Assembly: GCF_000427905.1 (NCBI RefSeq)
Contig: NZ_KE386604.1
Coordinates: 186,001-250,000 of the forward strand
Source: Thermocrispum agreste DSM 44070
Lineage (GTDB): Bacteria > Actinomycetota > Actinomycetes > Mycobacteriales > Pseudonocardiaceae
DNA: 64,000 bases
Direction of reading: 5' to 3'
Positions 50,902-60,004 of the stretch are shown here, piece by piece. Positions within the stretch are counted from its first letter, which is position 1; each line of letters opens with the position of its first letter. Below the pieces are notes generated by a model. It did no database searches and was not told the DNA's origin. It saw only the letters and a list, made by a program, of their open reading frames with translations. A program made the position numbers and the translations under genes.

Positions 50902-51786
50902 GTGCAAGACCTGTTGAACGTCGTCACGCTTGGCTCGATCTACCTGTTGTTCGCGCTGGGCATGGCCTTGGTGTGGGGGACCATCGGCATCCTCAACTTC
51001 GCGCACGGGGCCACGTTCATGTTCTCCGCGTTCGTCGGCCATCTCGTCACGCGGGAGACCGAGCTGCCGTTCCTGCCGGTCGTGGCGGTCTCGGTGCTGG
51101 TCGGGGCGGCCATCGCGGCGCTCACCCAGCTGCTGGCCTTCCAGCCGATCCTCAAGCGGTCGAAGAACCAGCACGCCGCCGAGATGCGCATCCTCATCGG
51201 CGGCATCGGGGTCGCCGCCATCCCGCTGGCGCTCGCCCAGCACCAGACCCGCTCCAGCCCGTTCGGCTTCAATTCCAGTTACGACGCCGAGGTCATGGAC
51301 GTCTTCGGATTGCGGCTGACCACCACGTCGGCCGTCATCATCGTGTCCGGCCTGGCCATCGGGATCGGCCTGACCGTCTGGGTGCGGCGGTCCCGGCAGG
51401 GCCTTGCACTGCGCGCGATCGGGGTCGACGCGGAGACCGCCGCGGGCATGGGCGTCAACCGGACCGCCCTGGCGTTCGGCACCATGGCCACGGCCGGGGC
51501 ACTGGCCGGCCTCGCCGGGGCGCTGCTGACCTTCCAGCTCGGTGCCATCGCCCCGGAGACCGGAGACCAGCTGCTCATCAAGGCGTTCGCGATCATCGTG
51601 CTCGGCGGCCTCGGCTCGATGGCAGGCACGGTCATCGGCGCGTACGTCCTGGCCGGGGCCGAGACGCTCGTGCTGAACCTCAACTACGGCACCTGGGTGG
51701 ACGCCGTCTCGTTCGGTCTGATCTTCCTGATCCTGCTCGCCCGGCCCCAGGGCCTGCTGGGCCGCAAGGAGGTGCGCCGCACATGA
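50902..51786 (+). CDS. ABC importer permease LivH type
   Basis: The 294-residue membrane protein has the family start LGSIYLLFALGMALVWGTIGILNFAHGATFM and the EAA-like loop VDAETAAGMGVNRT-ALAFG near residue 175-190. It shows about eight hydrophobic segments. It overlaps the LivM-type permease by ATGA. The GTG follows GAGGGGAAG. Confidence 0.92.
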   Translation: MQDLLNVVTLGSIYLLFALGMALVWGTIGILNFAHGATFMFSAFVGHLVTRETELPFLPVVAVSVLVGAAIAALTQLLAFQPILKRSKNQHAAEMRILIGGIGVAAIPLALAQHQTRSSPFGFNSSYDAEVMDVFGLRLTTTSAVIIVSGLAIGIGLTVWVRRSRQGLALRAIGVDAETAAGMGVNRTALAFGTMATAGALAGLAGALLTFQLGAIAPETGDQLLIKAFAIIVLGGLGSMAGTVIGAYVLAGAETLVLNLNYGTWVDAVSFGLIFLILLARPQGLLGRKEVRRT

Positions 51787-52667
51787 GCGACTGGTACGCG
51801 ATGAACGTCGTGCTGATCCAGACGACGCTCACCACGCTGCTGCTGGCGTTGAGCATCCAGGTGCCGATCCGCTTCGGAGTCTTCTCCTTCGCCGGGGTCG
51901 GCGCCTTCGGTATCGGCGGCTACACCGCCGCCATCGCCATGGTCCACCTGGGCTGGACCACGTGGCCGTCGGTCGCGCTCGGCGCGGTGCTCGCCGGCGT
52001 CGTGGTCTTCGCGCTCGGCCTGGTGGTGCAGCGGCTGACCGGCCTGTACATGGGCATGGCGACGATCGCGTTCACGCTGATCGTCTCGGTGGTGGCGGTC
52101 AACGGCGGGGAACTCACCGGCGGGCCGGGTGGCCTGTTCGGCGCGCTCGGCGAGATCGACACCGGCCACATCCTGGCGGTCGTGGTCGTGGTGGTGGCCG
52201 TGCTGGTGTGGACCGAGGCGAAAGGGATGGGCAGGCGCGTCGACACCGTCCGCGAAGACCCGGAACTGGCCACCGCCATGGGCATCGACGTGGCCAGGTA
52301 CCGGCTGGCGTCGTTCGCCATTTCCGGGGTCATCGGCGGTCTGGCCGGTGCGATCACCACGCTGCTGCGGTCCACCATCACGCCGGCGGAAGTGAACTTC
52401 CACATGGTGGTTCTCGCGTTGACGGCGATCATCGTCGGCGGCGCCCGGTCCTGGCTGGGGGCGTTCATCGGCGCGGTCATCTTCGTCTGGCTGCCGACGG
52501 TCATCTCGTTCGTGCAGGAGTGGGAGAAGGTCGTCTACGGGTTTCTGGTGGCGGTGGCCGCGATCTACCTGCCCAACGGTGTGCTCGGCCTGATCAAGGA
52601 CCTCGTCCATCGCTTGCGCACCCGGCAGGAGCGTGCCCGCATGGCCGTGCTGCAGGAGAAGGGCTGA
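51783..52667 (+). CDS. ABC importer permease LivM type
   Basis: The 294-residue membrane protein carries FGVFSFAGVGAFGIGGYTAA, GLYMGMATIAFTLIV and ELTGGPGGLFG, all typical of LivM, and the cytoplasmic loop REDPELATAMGIDVARYRLA. A hydrophilic C-terminal tail follows the last helix. It pairs with the LivH-type subunit to make the channel. Confidence 0.92.
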   Translation: MSDWYAMNVVLIQTTLTTLLLALSIQVPIRFGVFSFAGVGAFGIGGYTAAIAMVHLGWTTWPSVALGAVLAGVVVFALGLVVQRLTGLYMGMATIAFTLIVSVVAVNGGELTGGPGGLFGALGEIDTGHILAVVVVVVAVLVWTEAKGMGRRVDTVREDPELATAMGIDVARYRLASFAISGVIGGLAGAITTLLRSTITPAEVNFHMVVLALTAIIVGGARSWLGAFIGAVIFVWLPTVISFVQEWEKVVYGFLVAVAAIYLPNGVLGLIKDLVHRLRTRQERARMAVLQEKG

Positions 52668-52670
52668 CGG

Positions 52671-53429
52671 ATGGCTGAAAGCGCAGTGGGCAGGCAGACG
52701 GCGCTGCTCGCCATGGAGGACGTGGCCGTGCACTTCGGCGGCGTCAAGGCCGTCGACGGCATCACCCTGGAGATGTACGAAGGGAACATCTACGGCGTGA
52801 TCGGCCCCAACGGGTCGGGCAAGTCGACCTTGCTGGGGGCGATGACCAGGCTGACGCCGTCGACCCGGGGCCGGTTCCTGCTGGACGGCAAGGACTACAC
52901 CAGGGTCCCGGCGCGGAACGTGCACCGTATGGGCATTTCGCGCACGTTCCAGACCGTGCGCCTGCTCGACGACCGCTCGGTCCGCGACAACATCCTGCTC
53001 GGCCTCGACGCGCTGCCCAAGCAGACCCGCAAGGAGACGGCGATGCAGGTCGACGAGGTGATGGAACGGGTCGGCGTGCGGGAGGTGGCGCAGCTGCGCC
53101 CCGACGAGCTGTCGTACGGCATGCAGCGCAGGGTGGAGTTCGCCCGCGCCATCATCGGCCGTCCCCGGCTGCTGCTTTTGGACGAGCCCACCGCGGGCAT
53201 GAACACCGCGGAGCGCAAGGAGATCGGCAAGCTGATGCGGCAGCTGTGCGACGAGGGGATCACCCAGTTCATCGTCGAGCACGACGTGGAAATGATGGTC
53301 GAGACCTGCGACTACCTGTTCGCGATGAACGTCGGGAAGCTCATCGCCGAAGGCGAGCCGCAGGACGTGGTCCGGCATCCCGCCGTCCAGGAGGCGTACT
53401 TGGGGAAGGGGGCGGCGGCCGATGCTTGA
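52671..53429 (+). CDS. ABC importer ATPase LivG type
   Basis: The 252-residue ATPase has Walker A GPNGSGKST, an ABC signature LSYGMQRRVEFARA (LSYGM in place of LSGGQ, common in LivG) and Walker B LLLLDEPTAGM. It overlaps the LivF-type ATPase gene by eight bases. Both ATPases together power the LivHM channel. Confidence 0.94.
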   Translation: MAESAVGRQTALLAMEDVAVHFGGVKAVDGITLEMYEGNIYGVIGPNGSGKSTLLGAMTRLTPSTRGRFLLDGKDYTRVPARNVHRMGISRTFQTVRLLDDRSVRDNILLGLDALPKQTRKETAMQVDEVMERVGVREVAQLRPDELSYGMQRRVEFARAIIGRPRLLLLDEPTAGMNTAERKEIGKLMRQLCDEGITQFIVEHDVEMMVETCDYLFAMNVGKLIAEGEPQDVVRHPAVQEAYLGKGAAADA

Positions 53430-54141
53430 GGTCACCGATCTGCACGTCAGTTACGGGCCGGTACGCGCGGTCCACGGGGTGTCGTTGACCGCCACCGCGG
53501 GGCAGGTGACGTTGGTGCTCGGCGCCAACGGCGCGGGCAAGACCACGAGCCTGCGCGCCATCGCCGGGTTCCACAAACCCGACGCCGGGTCGGTGTGGTT
53601 CGACGGCCGCGACATCACCGGGATGGCCGCCCACCGGGTGGTGCGGCGCGGCATGGTGCTGGTGCCGGAGGGCCGCAAGATCTTCCTTCCGCTCACCGTC
53701 GAGGAGAACTTGCGCATGGGCGGGTACGCCGCCCCGAAGGGCTCGGTCGAGAAGGGGATCGAGGAGATCTACCAGACGTTCCCGATTCTCGCCGAGCGCA
53801 GGCATGCGCAGGCCGGCCTGCTCAGCGGTGGCGAACAGCAGATGCTGGCGTTCGGCCGCGCGTTGATGTCCAGGCCCAAGCTCATGCTGATGGACGAACC
53901 GTCCATGGGGCTGGCGCCCGCCATGGTCGAGCGGGTGCTCTCCAGCGTCCGCGCGATGGCCGACACCGGGATCGGCATCCTCATGGTCGAGCAGAACGCC
54001 GAAGCCGGGCTGCGCATCGCGGACACCGTCGCCGTCGTCAGCCGTGGCGAGACGGTGTGGACGGGCACCGCCGACGAAGCCCGCGACAGCAAGGCGATCG
54101 TGCACGCCATGCTCGGGGAGGCGGCGCTGGATGGCGTCTGA
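53422..54141 (+). CDS. ABC importer ATPase LivF type
   Basis: The 239-residue ATPase has Walker A GANGAGKTT, LSGGEQQMLAFGRAL as signature and MLMDEPSMGLAP as Walker B, followed by MVEQNAEAGL. It is the last transporter gene and overlaps the following oxidase-like gene by 11 bases. Confidence 0.94.
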   Translation: MLEVTDLHVSYGPVRAVHGVSLTATAGQVTLVLGANGAGKTTSLRAIAGFHKPDAGSVWFDGRDITGMAAHRVVRRGMVLVPEGRKIFLPLTVEENLRMGGYAAPKGSVEKGIEEIYQTFPILAERRHAQAGLLSGGEQQMLAFGRALMSRPKLMLMDEPSMGLAPAMVERVLSSVRAMADTGIGILMVEQNAEAGLRIADTVAVVSRGETVWTGTADEARDSKAIVHAMLGEAALDGV

Positions 54142-54652
54142 GGATGCCGACGACCTGCCCGGAGCGAAGGACATCGAGGACTTGTCCCGGGCCAGGTTGG
54201 CTCCGGAGGGCAGGGCGGAGCTGTTCGCCGAGCAGACCGAATGCGTGCTGTCGTTCCTCGAGGACGGCTTGCCGACCGCGGTGGTGCTCAGCTACCTGGT
54301 CGACGAGCACGGTCATTTCTGGTTCGCCACGGTGGAAGGCCGGCGCCAGGTGCGTGGCGTGGACGCCGATCCACGGGTTGCGGTGGTGGTGTCCAGTGCG
54401 GGCACCGGCCTACCCGGCAGGCGCATGGTCGCGTTGCGCGGCCGGGCCCGGGTGCACCGTGATCGAGCCGTGGTGATGGATCGGGTGCGTCGGCTGGCCC
54501 CGCGCCTGGCGCCCGGCGACCCGGAAGCGTTCGTCCGGCTCTTGGACAGCCCCAATCGCGTGGTGATCGAGGTCGTCCCGACCGAGGTGACGGCCTCCCA
54601 TGACTCGACCCGGCTGGCAGGCGACGGACGAGGCGGCCCTGCCCGTTCGTGA
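54131..54652 (+). CDS. Pyridoxamine 5'-phosphate oxidase-like (split-barrel) flavin/F420 protein
   Basis: The 173-residue split-barrel protein has FLEDGLPTAVVLSYLVDEHGHFWFATVEGRRQVRGVDADPR, the general pattern of PPOX-class proteins that bind FMN or F420, and ALRGRARVHRD. It is translationally coupled to the transporter operon and precedes an acyl-CoA ligase by 23 bp. It may reduce an activated double bond; cofactor type is uncertain. Confidence 0.75.
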   Translation: MASEDADDLPGAKDIEDLSRARLAPEGRAELFAEQTECVLSFLEDGLPTAVVLSYLVDEHGHFWFATVEGRRQVRGVDADPRVAVVVSSAGTGLPGRRMVALRGRARVHRDRAVVMDRVRRLAPRLAPGDPEAFVRLLDSPNRVVIEVVPTEVTASHDSTRLAGDGRGGPARS

Positions 54653-54675
54653 CGACGTGTGACGAAGGAGCGCAG

Positions 54676-56274
54676 GTGGAGCACGACGTGAGTCTCGGTG
54701 AGTGGCTGGCCGCGGTGGCGGCCGACCCGGCACGCAAGGGCGCCGAGGTGGTGATCGAGGACGAGCAGGTGGGTGTGCGGGACCTGGACGCGCACGCCTC
54801 GAGCGTCGCGGCGGGCTTGCTGGATCTCGGTTTGCAGCCCGGCGAGCGGGTCGCGGTGCTGACCCCGGCTCGGGTGGCGTCGTTGCAGGCGTGGTTCGGT
54901 ATCGCTCGCGCGGGTCTGGTCGAAGTGCCGCTCAATCCGGCCGCGGGGCCGGTCGCGCTGGCCCACTGCCTGGTGCTGTCCCGGGTTCGCGCTGCGGTGT
55001 GCGCGCCGGACCTGGTGCCGCTTCTGGCCAGAGCGATGGCCCAGGCGCGCAGCGACGGAGGGGAGCTGCAGCTGCAGCACCTGCTGCTGCTCGACCCGCT
55101 GCCGGGCACCCCGGCCGCCGAGCCCGCCGACACCGGCCTGCGCACGACGCCGTTCACCGATCTTCTCGCGACTTCGCCCCGCGACCTGCCCGCGGTCGAC
55201 CCCGGGAGCACCGCGGTGGTGCTCTACACCTCCGGGACCACCGGGCCGCCCAAGGGGGTCCGGCTCAGCCACCGGGCCAACGTCAACCTCGCCAGGCACA
55301 CCACCGAGCTGATGGGTTACACCTCCGACGACCGCCTCTACAGCGTGTTCCCGCTCTACCACGCCAACGCGCGGTACTGCTCGGTCATGACCGGGTTCGA
55401 CGCGGGGGCGCGCGTCCTCATGCACCGCAAGTTCACCGCGTCCGGCTTCTGGGACATCTGCCGTCGCGAGGGGATCACCGCGTTCAACTACCAGGGCGCG
55501 ATGATGAGCATCCTGGCCAAGAAGCCTGCTCGGGACGACGACCGCGACAACCCGGTGCGGGTGGCGTTCGGGGCACCGTGCCCGAAGGAGATCTTCACCG
55601 AGTTCGAACAGCGCTTCGGGGTGCGGCTGACCGAGATCTACGGCAGCACCGAGGTGTCCCTGGTCTGCGAGATGCCGCCGGAGCGGCGCCGGATCGGCAC
55701 CGCGGGACAGGAGTCGCCGATCTACACGGTCGCGGTGGTGGACGAGCTGGACCGACCGGTGCCGCCGGGCACTCCGGGGGAGATCGTGGTCCGGCCGAAG
55801 AAGCCGGGCTGGATGTTCGACGGCTACGAGGGCGACCCGGCCGCGACCGTCAAGGCGTGGCGCAACCTGTGGTTCCACACCGGCGACCGTGGCGTCCTGG
55901 ACGAGGACGGCTTCCTCACTTTCCTCGACCGGGCCAAGGACACCGTGCGCAGGCGCGGCGAGAACATTTCGACCTGGGAGGTCGAGCGGGTCATCGCCGA
56001 GCACCCGGACGTCGGCCAGGTCGCGGCCTACGGTGTGGCCTCCGAGTTGTCCGAGGAAGAGGTCATGGTCGCGGTCGTCCCGGCGCCGGGCGCGGAGATC
56101 GACCCGGCTGCCCTGGTGGAGTTCTGCCGGGGCAGGCTGACCGCCTTCGCTGTGCCGCGTTACGTCCGGGTGGTCGAGGCGTTGCCGCTCACCCCGAGCC
56201 AGCGGGTGGAGAAGTACAAGCTGCGCGCCGAGGGCGTCACGCCGGACACCTGGGACCGGGAGGCGGCCCGGTGA
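54676..56274 (+). CDS. Acyl-CoA ligase (CaiC-like ANL family)
   Basis: The 532-residue ligase has YTSGTTGPPKG, EIYGSTEVS, FHTGDRGVLDEDGFLTFLDR and the catalytic lysine at the end of LTPSQRVEKYKL. GTG at 54676 with GAAGGAG seven bases upstream is chosen over a GTG at 54649. It overlaps the enoyl-CoA hydratase gene by GTGA. It is close in sequence to the ligase at 58332-59984 (shared TPSQRV and GVTPDT endings), so the two are paralogues. Confidence 0.92.
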   Translation: MEHDVSLGEWLAAVAADPARKGAEVVIEDEQVGVRDLDAHASSVAAGLLDLGLQPGERVAVLTPARVASLQAWFGIARAGLVEVPLNPAAGPVALAHCLVLSRVRAAVCAPDLVPLLARAMAQARSDGGELQLQHLLLLDPLPGTPAAEPADTGLRTTPFTDLLATSPRDLPAVDPGSTAVVLYTSGTTGPPKGVRLSHRANVNLARHTTELMGYTSDDRLYSVFPLYHANARYCSVMTGFDAGARVLMHRKFTASGFWDICRREGITAFNYQGAMMSILAKKPARDDDRDNPVRVAFGAPCPKEIFTEFEQRFGVRLTEIYGSTEVSLVCEMPPERRRIGTAGQESPIYTVAVVDELDRPVPPGTPGEIVVRPKKPGWMFDGYEGDPAATVKAWRNLWFHTGDRGVLDEDGFLTFLDRAKDTVRRRGENISTWEVERVIAEHPDVGQVAAYGVASELSEEEVMVAVVPAPGAEIDPAALVEFCRGRLTAFAVPRYVRVVEALPLTPSQRVEKYKLRAEGVTPDTWDREAAR

Positions 56275-57056
56275 CCGATCTGCCCGAACACCTGCGGGGC
56301 TACGAGCGGTTCCGGCTGGAATCGCCGGCACCCGGCGTGCTGCTGGTGACCATGTGCCGCCCGGAGAAGCTCAACGCGATGGACCAGCTGTGGTTCGCCG
56401 AGCTGACCCGGCTCATGCGCACTCTCGGCAAGGACGACGACGAGCACCGCGCGGTCGTGCTGACGGGAGAGGGACGCGCGTTCTCCGCCGGTGGCGACAT
56501 CGACATGTTCCACGACCTCGACGGCGACGTGAACCTGGTCCGTCCGCACCTGCTGCGGGTGTACGAGGCGTTCCACGCCGTGGAGAAGTGCGCCATCCCG
56601 GTCATCGCGGCGGTCAACGGGATCGCGTTCGGTGGTGGGACCGAGCTGACCTTGGCGTGCGACATCGCGTACGCCGCGGAGTCGGCTCAGTTCTCCTTCA
56701 AGGAGGTGACGGTCGGCCTCATGCCGGGCTACGGGATCATCCGCGGCCCGGACGTGATCGGGCGCCACCACACCCGGTACCTGGCGCTGAGCGGCCGCAC
56801 CGTCGACGCGCACGAAGCCCGGTCGATGGGACTGGTCTGCCAGGTGCATTCCGACGACGACCTGGTCCCGGCGGCGGTCGCGCTCGCCGAGGAAATCGCG
56901 GCCAACCCACCGCTGGCCGTCCAGGTGGGCAAGGCGTTCATCAACCGGGGGACCGAAGTCGGCTACCCCGAGTCGGTGGAGGCGATCGCCCTGCTGTTCG
57001 CCCGGCCGGAGCACCGGGCCGCGGTCGACGCGTTCCGTGCTCGCCGGTTGCGTTGA
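56271..57056 (+). CDS. Enoyl-CoA hydratase/isomerase (crotonase family)
   Basis: The 261-residue crotonase has both catalytic glutamates: FGGGTELTLACD and FKEVTVGLMPG. The oxyanion-hole segment is GRAFSAGGDIDMF. It is coupled to the CaiC-like ligase by a GTGA overlap. Its last codons (DAFRARRLR) recur out of the gene in the following repeat array. Confidence 0.92.
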   Translation: MTDLPEHLRGYERFRLESPAPGVLLVTMCRPEKLNAMDQLWFAELTRLMRTLGKDDDEHRAVVLTGEGRAFSAGGDIDMFHDLDGDVNLVRPHLLRVYEAFHAVEKCAIPVIAAVNGIAFGGGTELTLACDIAYAAESAQFSFKEVTVGLMPGYGIIRGPDVIGRHHTRYLALSGRTVDAHEARSMGLVCQVHSDDDLVPAAVALAEEIAANPPLAVQVGKAFINRGTEVGYPESVEAIALLFARPEHRAAVDAFRARRLR

Positions 57057-57314
57057 GGTCGGGGCGCGGGGGTGTGGTGGATGCGTTCCGCGCCCGTCGG
57101 ATGCGCGCTGGTGGACGAGGTCGTACGAGGACGGATGTGGTGCGTGCTCGTCGGTTGCGCCGACGCCGGCGTCCTGGCTCCGCAGGACGTGCTCGTTCTC
57201 ACTGGCTGCGCCAAGGTCGCGCCTGGCTGCGCAGGACGAGCTCCGTTTCCACCTCCGTTCTCACCGTTGGCGTCGAGGGCGGAGCGTCGGGCTGCGCAGG
57301 ACGTGCTCGTTCCC
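57027..57314. repeat. Repeat array grown from the 3' end of the enoyl-CoA hydratase gene
   Basis: GACGCGTTCCGTGCTCGCCG inside the gene (57027) returns in changed form at 57080 and 57134 (53- and 54-bp spacing). A second element, core GCGCAGGACG, occurs at about 57173, 57222 and 57289. The gap 57057-57537 shows no gene; its last 40 bases are AT-rich (57499-57523, with TGTT...AACA) and probably hold the promoter of the MenB-like gene. Confidence 0.7.
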
Positions 57315-57537
57315 GCCGTCGGTGCCGAGTTCGGAGCGCCGAGCTGCCGTCGACACGTCCCGTGCCTGCCGGTCGTGCTGAGGCCGGACCGCGGAATCGG
57401 CCTTGGCTCCGGTGCCGCCATCAGCGCTCGTCACCGGCTTTCCGCAGGCGCCGACGCCTTCCACGTCGCACCATTGCCTGGGGACACGATCTCCGGGTAA
57501 TGTTGATTATGAACAGCATCATTAGGTGAGGAGCGTC

Positions 57538-58335
57538 GTGGGCAGCATCGAGGTGGCCGAACGTCGCAACGTCGTCTGGATCACGATCAACGCGCCAGAG
57601 CGGCGCAACGCGTACGACCTCGAGATGGCGCGCGCCATAATCGCCGCGATCGAGGACGCCGCAGAGGCCCATGCGGTGGTGATCACCGGCGCGGGCGGCA
57701 GCTTTTGCGCCGGCGGCGCGCTCACCGAGCTCGGCGACCCGGACCCGGAACAGCTGCGCCGGCTGTTCACCACGTCGGCGCGGCTGCTCGACACCATCCG
57801 GGCCTGCCCTCGGCCGGTGATCGCCGCGGTCGACGGTCCCGCCGCGGGCGGCGGAAACGAACTCGTCGTCGCCTGTGACTTCGCCATCGCCACCGAACGC
57901 TCCACGTTCGGCCAGACCGGCCCCAAGGTCGGTTCCGCCCCCGTGCTCGGCGCCACGAACCTGATGGCCGTCCAGATCGGTGAGCGCCGGGCCAAGGAAA
58001 TGGCGATGATGTGCCGCCGGTACTCGGCCCGTCAAGCGCTGGAGTGGGGGCTGGTCAACGAGGTGGTCCCCGACGGCGAACTCGAAGCCGCCGTCGAGCG
58101 CTGGCTCGACGAGATCGACGCGCTCAGCCCTCGCTACCTCGAGATCGCCAAGACCAGCAGCAACCAGTGGTGGAACCAGTCCAAGGACAACATGGCCGCC
58201 AACCTCGGCGCGCTCATCCAGGCCATCGGCAGCGAGGACATGCTCGAGGGCGCCCGTGCCTTCCTGGAGAAGCGCAAGCCCGACTTCCGCGGACTCCGCC
58301 GTGCCCGCAACGTTGACGAAGGACGGAACCAGTGA
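57538..58335 (+). CDS. MenB/BadI-like crotonase, candidate ring-opening hydrolase
   Basis: The 265-residue crotonase keeps GGGNELVVACD, but the second hydratase glutamate is absent. Instead it has FGQTGPKVGSAPVLG, MMCRRYSARQALEWGLVNEVVP and the terminal AFLEKRKPDF, the pattern of 1,4-dihydroxy-2-naphthoyl-CoA synthase and of the ring-cleaving 2-ketocyclohexanecarboxyl-CoA hydrolase BadI. In a catabolic operon a retro-Claisen ring opening is more likely than menaquinone synthesis. The GTG at 57538 follows GTGAGGAG. It overlaps the next ligase by GTGA. Confidence 0.85.
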   Translation: MGSIEVAERRNVVWITINAPERRNAYDLEMARAIIAAIEDAAEAHAVVITGAGGSFCAGGALTELGDPDPEQLRRLFTTSARLLDTIRACPRPVIAAVDGPAAGGGNELVVACDFAIATERSTFGQTGPKVGSAPVLGATNLMAVQIGERRAKEMAMMCRRYSARQALEWGLVNEVVPDGELEAAVERWLDEIDALSPRYLEIAKTSSNQWWNQSKDNMAANLGALIQAIGSEDMLEGARAFLEKRKPDFRGLRRARNVDEGRNQ

Positions 58336-59984
58336 CCCGCTACTACCGCGACCTGAAGCCGACGTTCCCCGACCGCTCCCAGTGGGCGCTGCCGATCGTG
58401 CTGCGTCACCAGGCCGCCGAGCGTCCGGACGCGGTCTGGCTCGACGTCCCCGAGGAGGGCCTGACCTGGACCTATGCCGAGATGCTCGCCTCCGCCGAGC
58501 GAGTGGGACGCAACCTCCTCGCGCACGGCGGGGCCAAAGGTGACCGGGTGATCATCGTCGCGGCGAACTCCTCCCGGTTCGTCCGCACCTGGGTCGGCAG
58601 TGCCGTCGCCGGCATGGTCGAGGTGCCGATCAACACCGCCTACGAGCACGACTTCCTGGCCCACCAGGTGCGCACGGTGGAAGCGAAGTTCGCGGTCGTC
58701 GACGACGTCTACGCGGAACGGTTCGTCGCGGTGAAGGAAGCCGCGAAGGACATCACCAAGTTCTGGGTGATCGACACCGGACAGCAGGACAAGGCGATCG
58801 CGGTGCTGCGCGAGGCGGGCTGGGAGGCCGCGCCGTGGGACGAGCTGGAGGCCGAGTTGCCCGCGGGCAGCGACGTGCAGCTGCCGGAGGTGTACCCGCA
58901 CGACTTGGCCTCGGTGTTCTTCACCTCGGGGACGACGGGCCCGTCGAAGGGCGTCGCCATGCCGCACGCGCAGATGTTCTTCTTCGCCGAGGAGTGTGTG
59001 TCCCTGGTGCGGCTCACCGCCGAGGACGCGTGGATGACGGTGACGCCGTTGTTCCACGGCAACGCCCAGTTCATGGCCGCCTACCCGGCGATGGTCGCCG
59101 GAGCCCGGGTGGTGGTCCGCCCCCGGTTCTCCGCCAGCCGGTGGATCGACCAGATCCGGGAGAGCCGGGTGACGGTCACCAACTTCATCGGCGTGATGAT
59201 GGACTTCATCTGGAAGCAGCAGCGACGCCCGGACGACGCCGACAACCCGCTCCGGGTGGTCTTCGCCGCGCCCACCGCGTCCTCGCTGGTGGAGCCGATG
59301 AAGGAGCGGTACGGCATCGAAGCGTTCGTCGAGGTCTTCGGCCTCACCGAGACGTCGGCACCGATCATCTCCCCGTACGGGGAGCCGCGGCCCGCGGGCG
59401 CGGCCGGTCTCGCCGCGGACGAGTGGTTCGACGTGCGCTTGGTCGACCCGGAGACCGACGAGGAGGTCCCGGTCGGTCAGATCGGTGAGCTGGTGGTGCG
59501 GCCGAAGGTGCCGTTCATCTGCTCGATGGGCTACTACAACATGCCGGAGAAGACCGTCGAGGCGTGGCGCAACCTGTGGTTCCACACCGGCGATGCGCTC
59601 AAGCGCGACGAGGAGGGCTGGTACTACTTCGTCGACCGGTTCAAGGACGCGCTGCGCAGGCGCGGCGAGAACATCAGCTCCTACGAGATCGAGACCGCGA
59701 TCCTGGCGCATCCCGCGGTGCTGGAGACGGCGGTGATCGCGGTGCCCGCCGACACCGAAGCGGGCGAGGACGAGGTGATGGCCTATGTGATCACCTCGGA
59801 GCCGATCACCCCGGAGGAGCTGTGGGAGCACTGCGACCGCAGGATCCCGTCGTTCGCCGTGCCGCGATATCTGCGCTTCGTCGACGAGCTGCCCAAGACC
59901 CCGTCGCAGCGGGTGCAGAAGGCCAAGCTGCGCGAGCTCGGTGTCACGCCGGACACCCACGACCGGACGTCGGTCGGTCGCTGA
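58332..59984 (+). CDS. Acyl-CoA ligase (CaiC-like ANL family)
   Basis: The 550-residue ligase has FTSGTTGPSKG, EVFGLTETSAP, FHTGDALKRDEEGWYYFVDR and the catalytic lysine in KTPSQRVQKAKL. It begins with GTG overlapping the MenB-like gene and precedes a CitE-like gene by 20 bp. Paralogue of the ligase at 54676-56274. It probably activates an acid entering the ring-opening branch. Confidence 0.92.
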   Translation: MTRYYRDLKPTFPDRSQWALPIVLRHQAAERPDAVWLDVPEEGLTWTYAEMLASAERVGRNLLAHGGAKGDRVIIVAANSSRFVRTWVGSAVAGMVEVPINTAYEHDFLAHQVRTVEAKFAVVDDVYAERFVAVKEAAKDITKFWVIDTGQQDKAIAVLREAGWEAAPWDELEAELPAGSDVQLPEVYPHDLASVFFTSGTTGPSKGVAMPHAQMFFFAEECVSLVRLTAEDAWMTVTPLFHGNAQFMAAYPAMVAGARVVVRPRFSASRWIDQIRESRVTVTNFIGVMMDFIWKQQRRPDDADNPLRVVFAAPTASSLVEPMKERYGIEAFVEVFGLTETSAPIISPYGEPRPAGAAGLAADEWFDVRLVDPETDEEVPVGQIGELVVRPKVPFICSMGYYNMPEKTVEAWRNLWFHTGDALKRDEEGWYYFVDRFKDALRRRGENISSYEIETAILAHPAVLETAVIAVPADTEAGEDEVMAYVITSEPITPEELWEHCDRRIPSFAVPRYLRFVDELPKTPSQRVQKAKLRELGVTPDTHDRTSVGR

Positions 59985-60004
59985 GCCTGCCGAGGAGCGT
60001 GAAG

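Noticed and set aside
57538-58335. Genuine menB for menaquinone synthesis
   Set aside because: No other men gene is near and the gene is translationally coupled to an acyl-CoA ligase in a catabolic operon.
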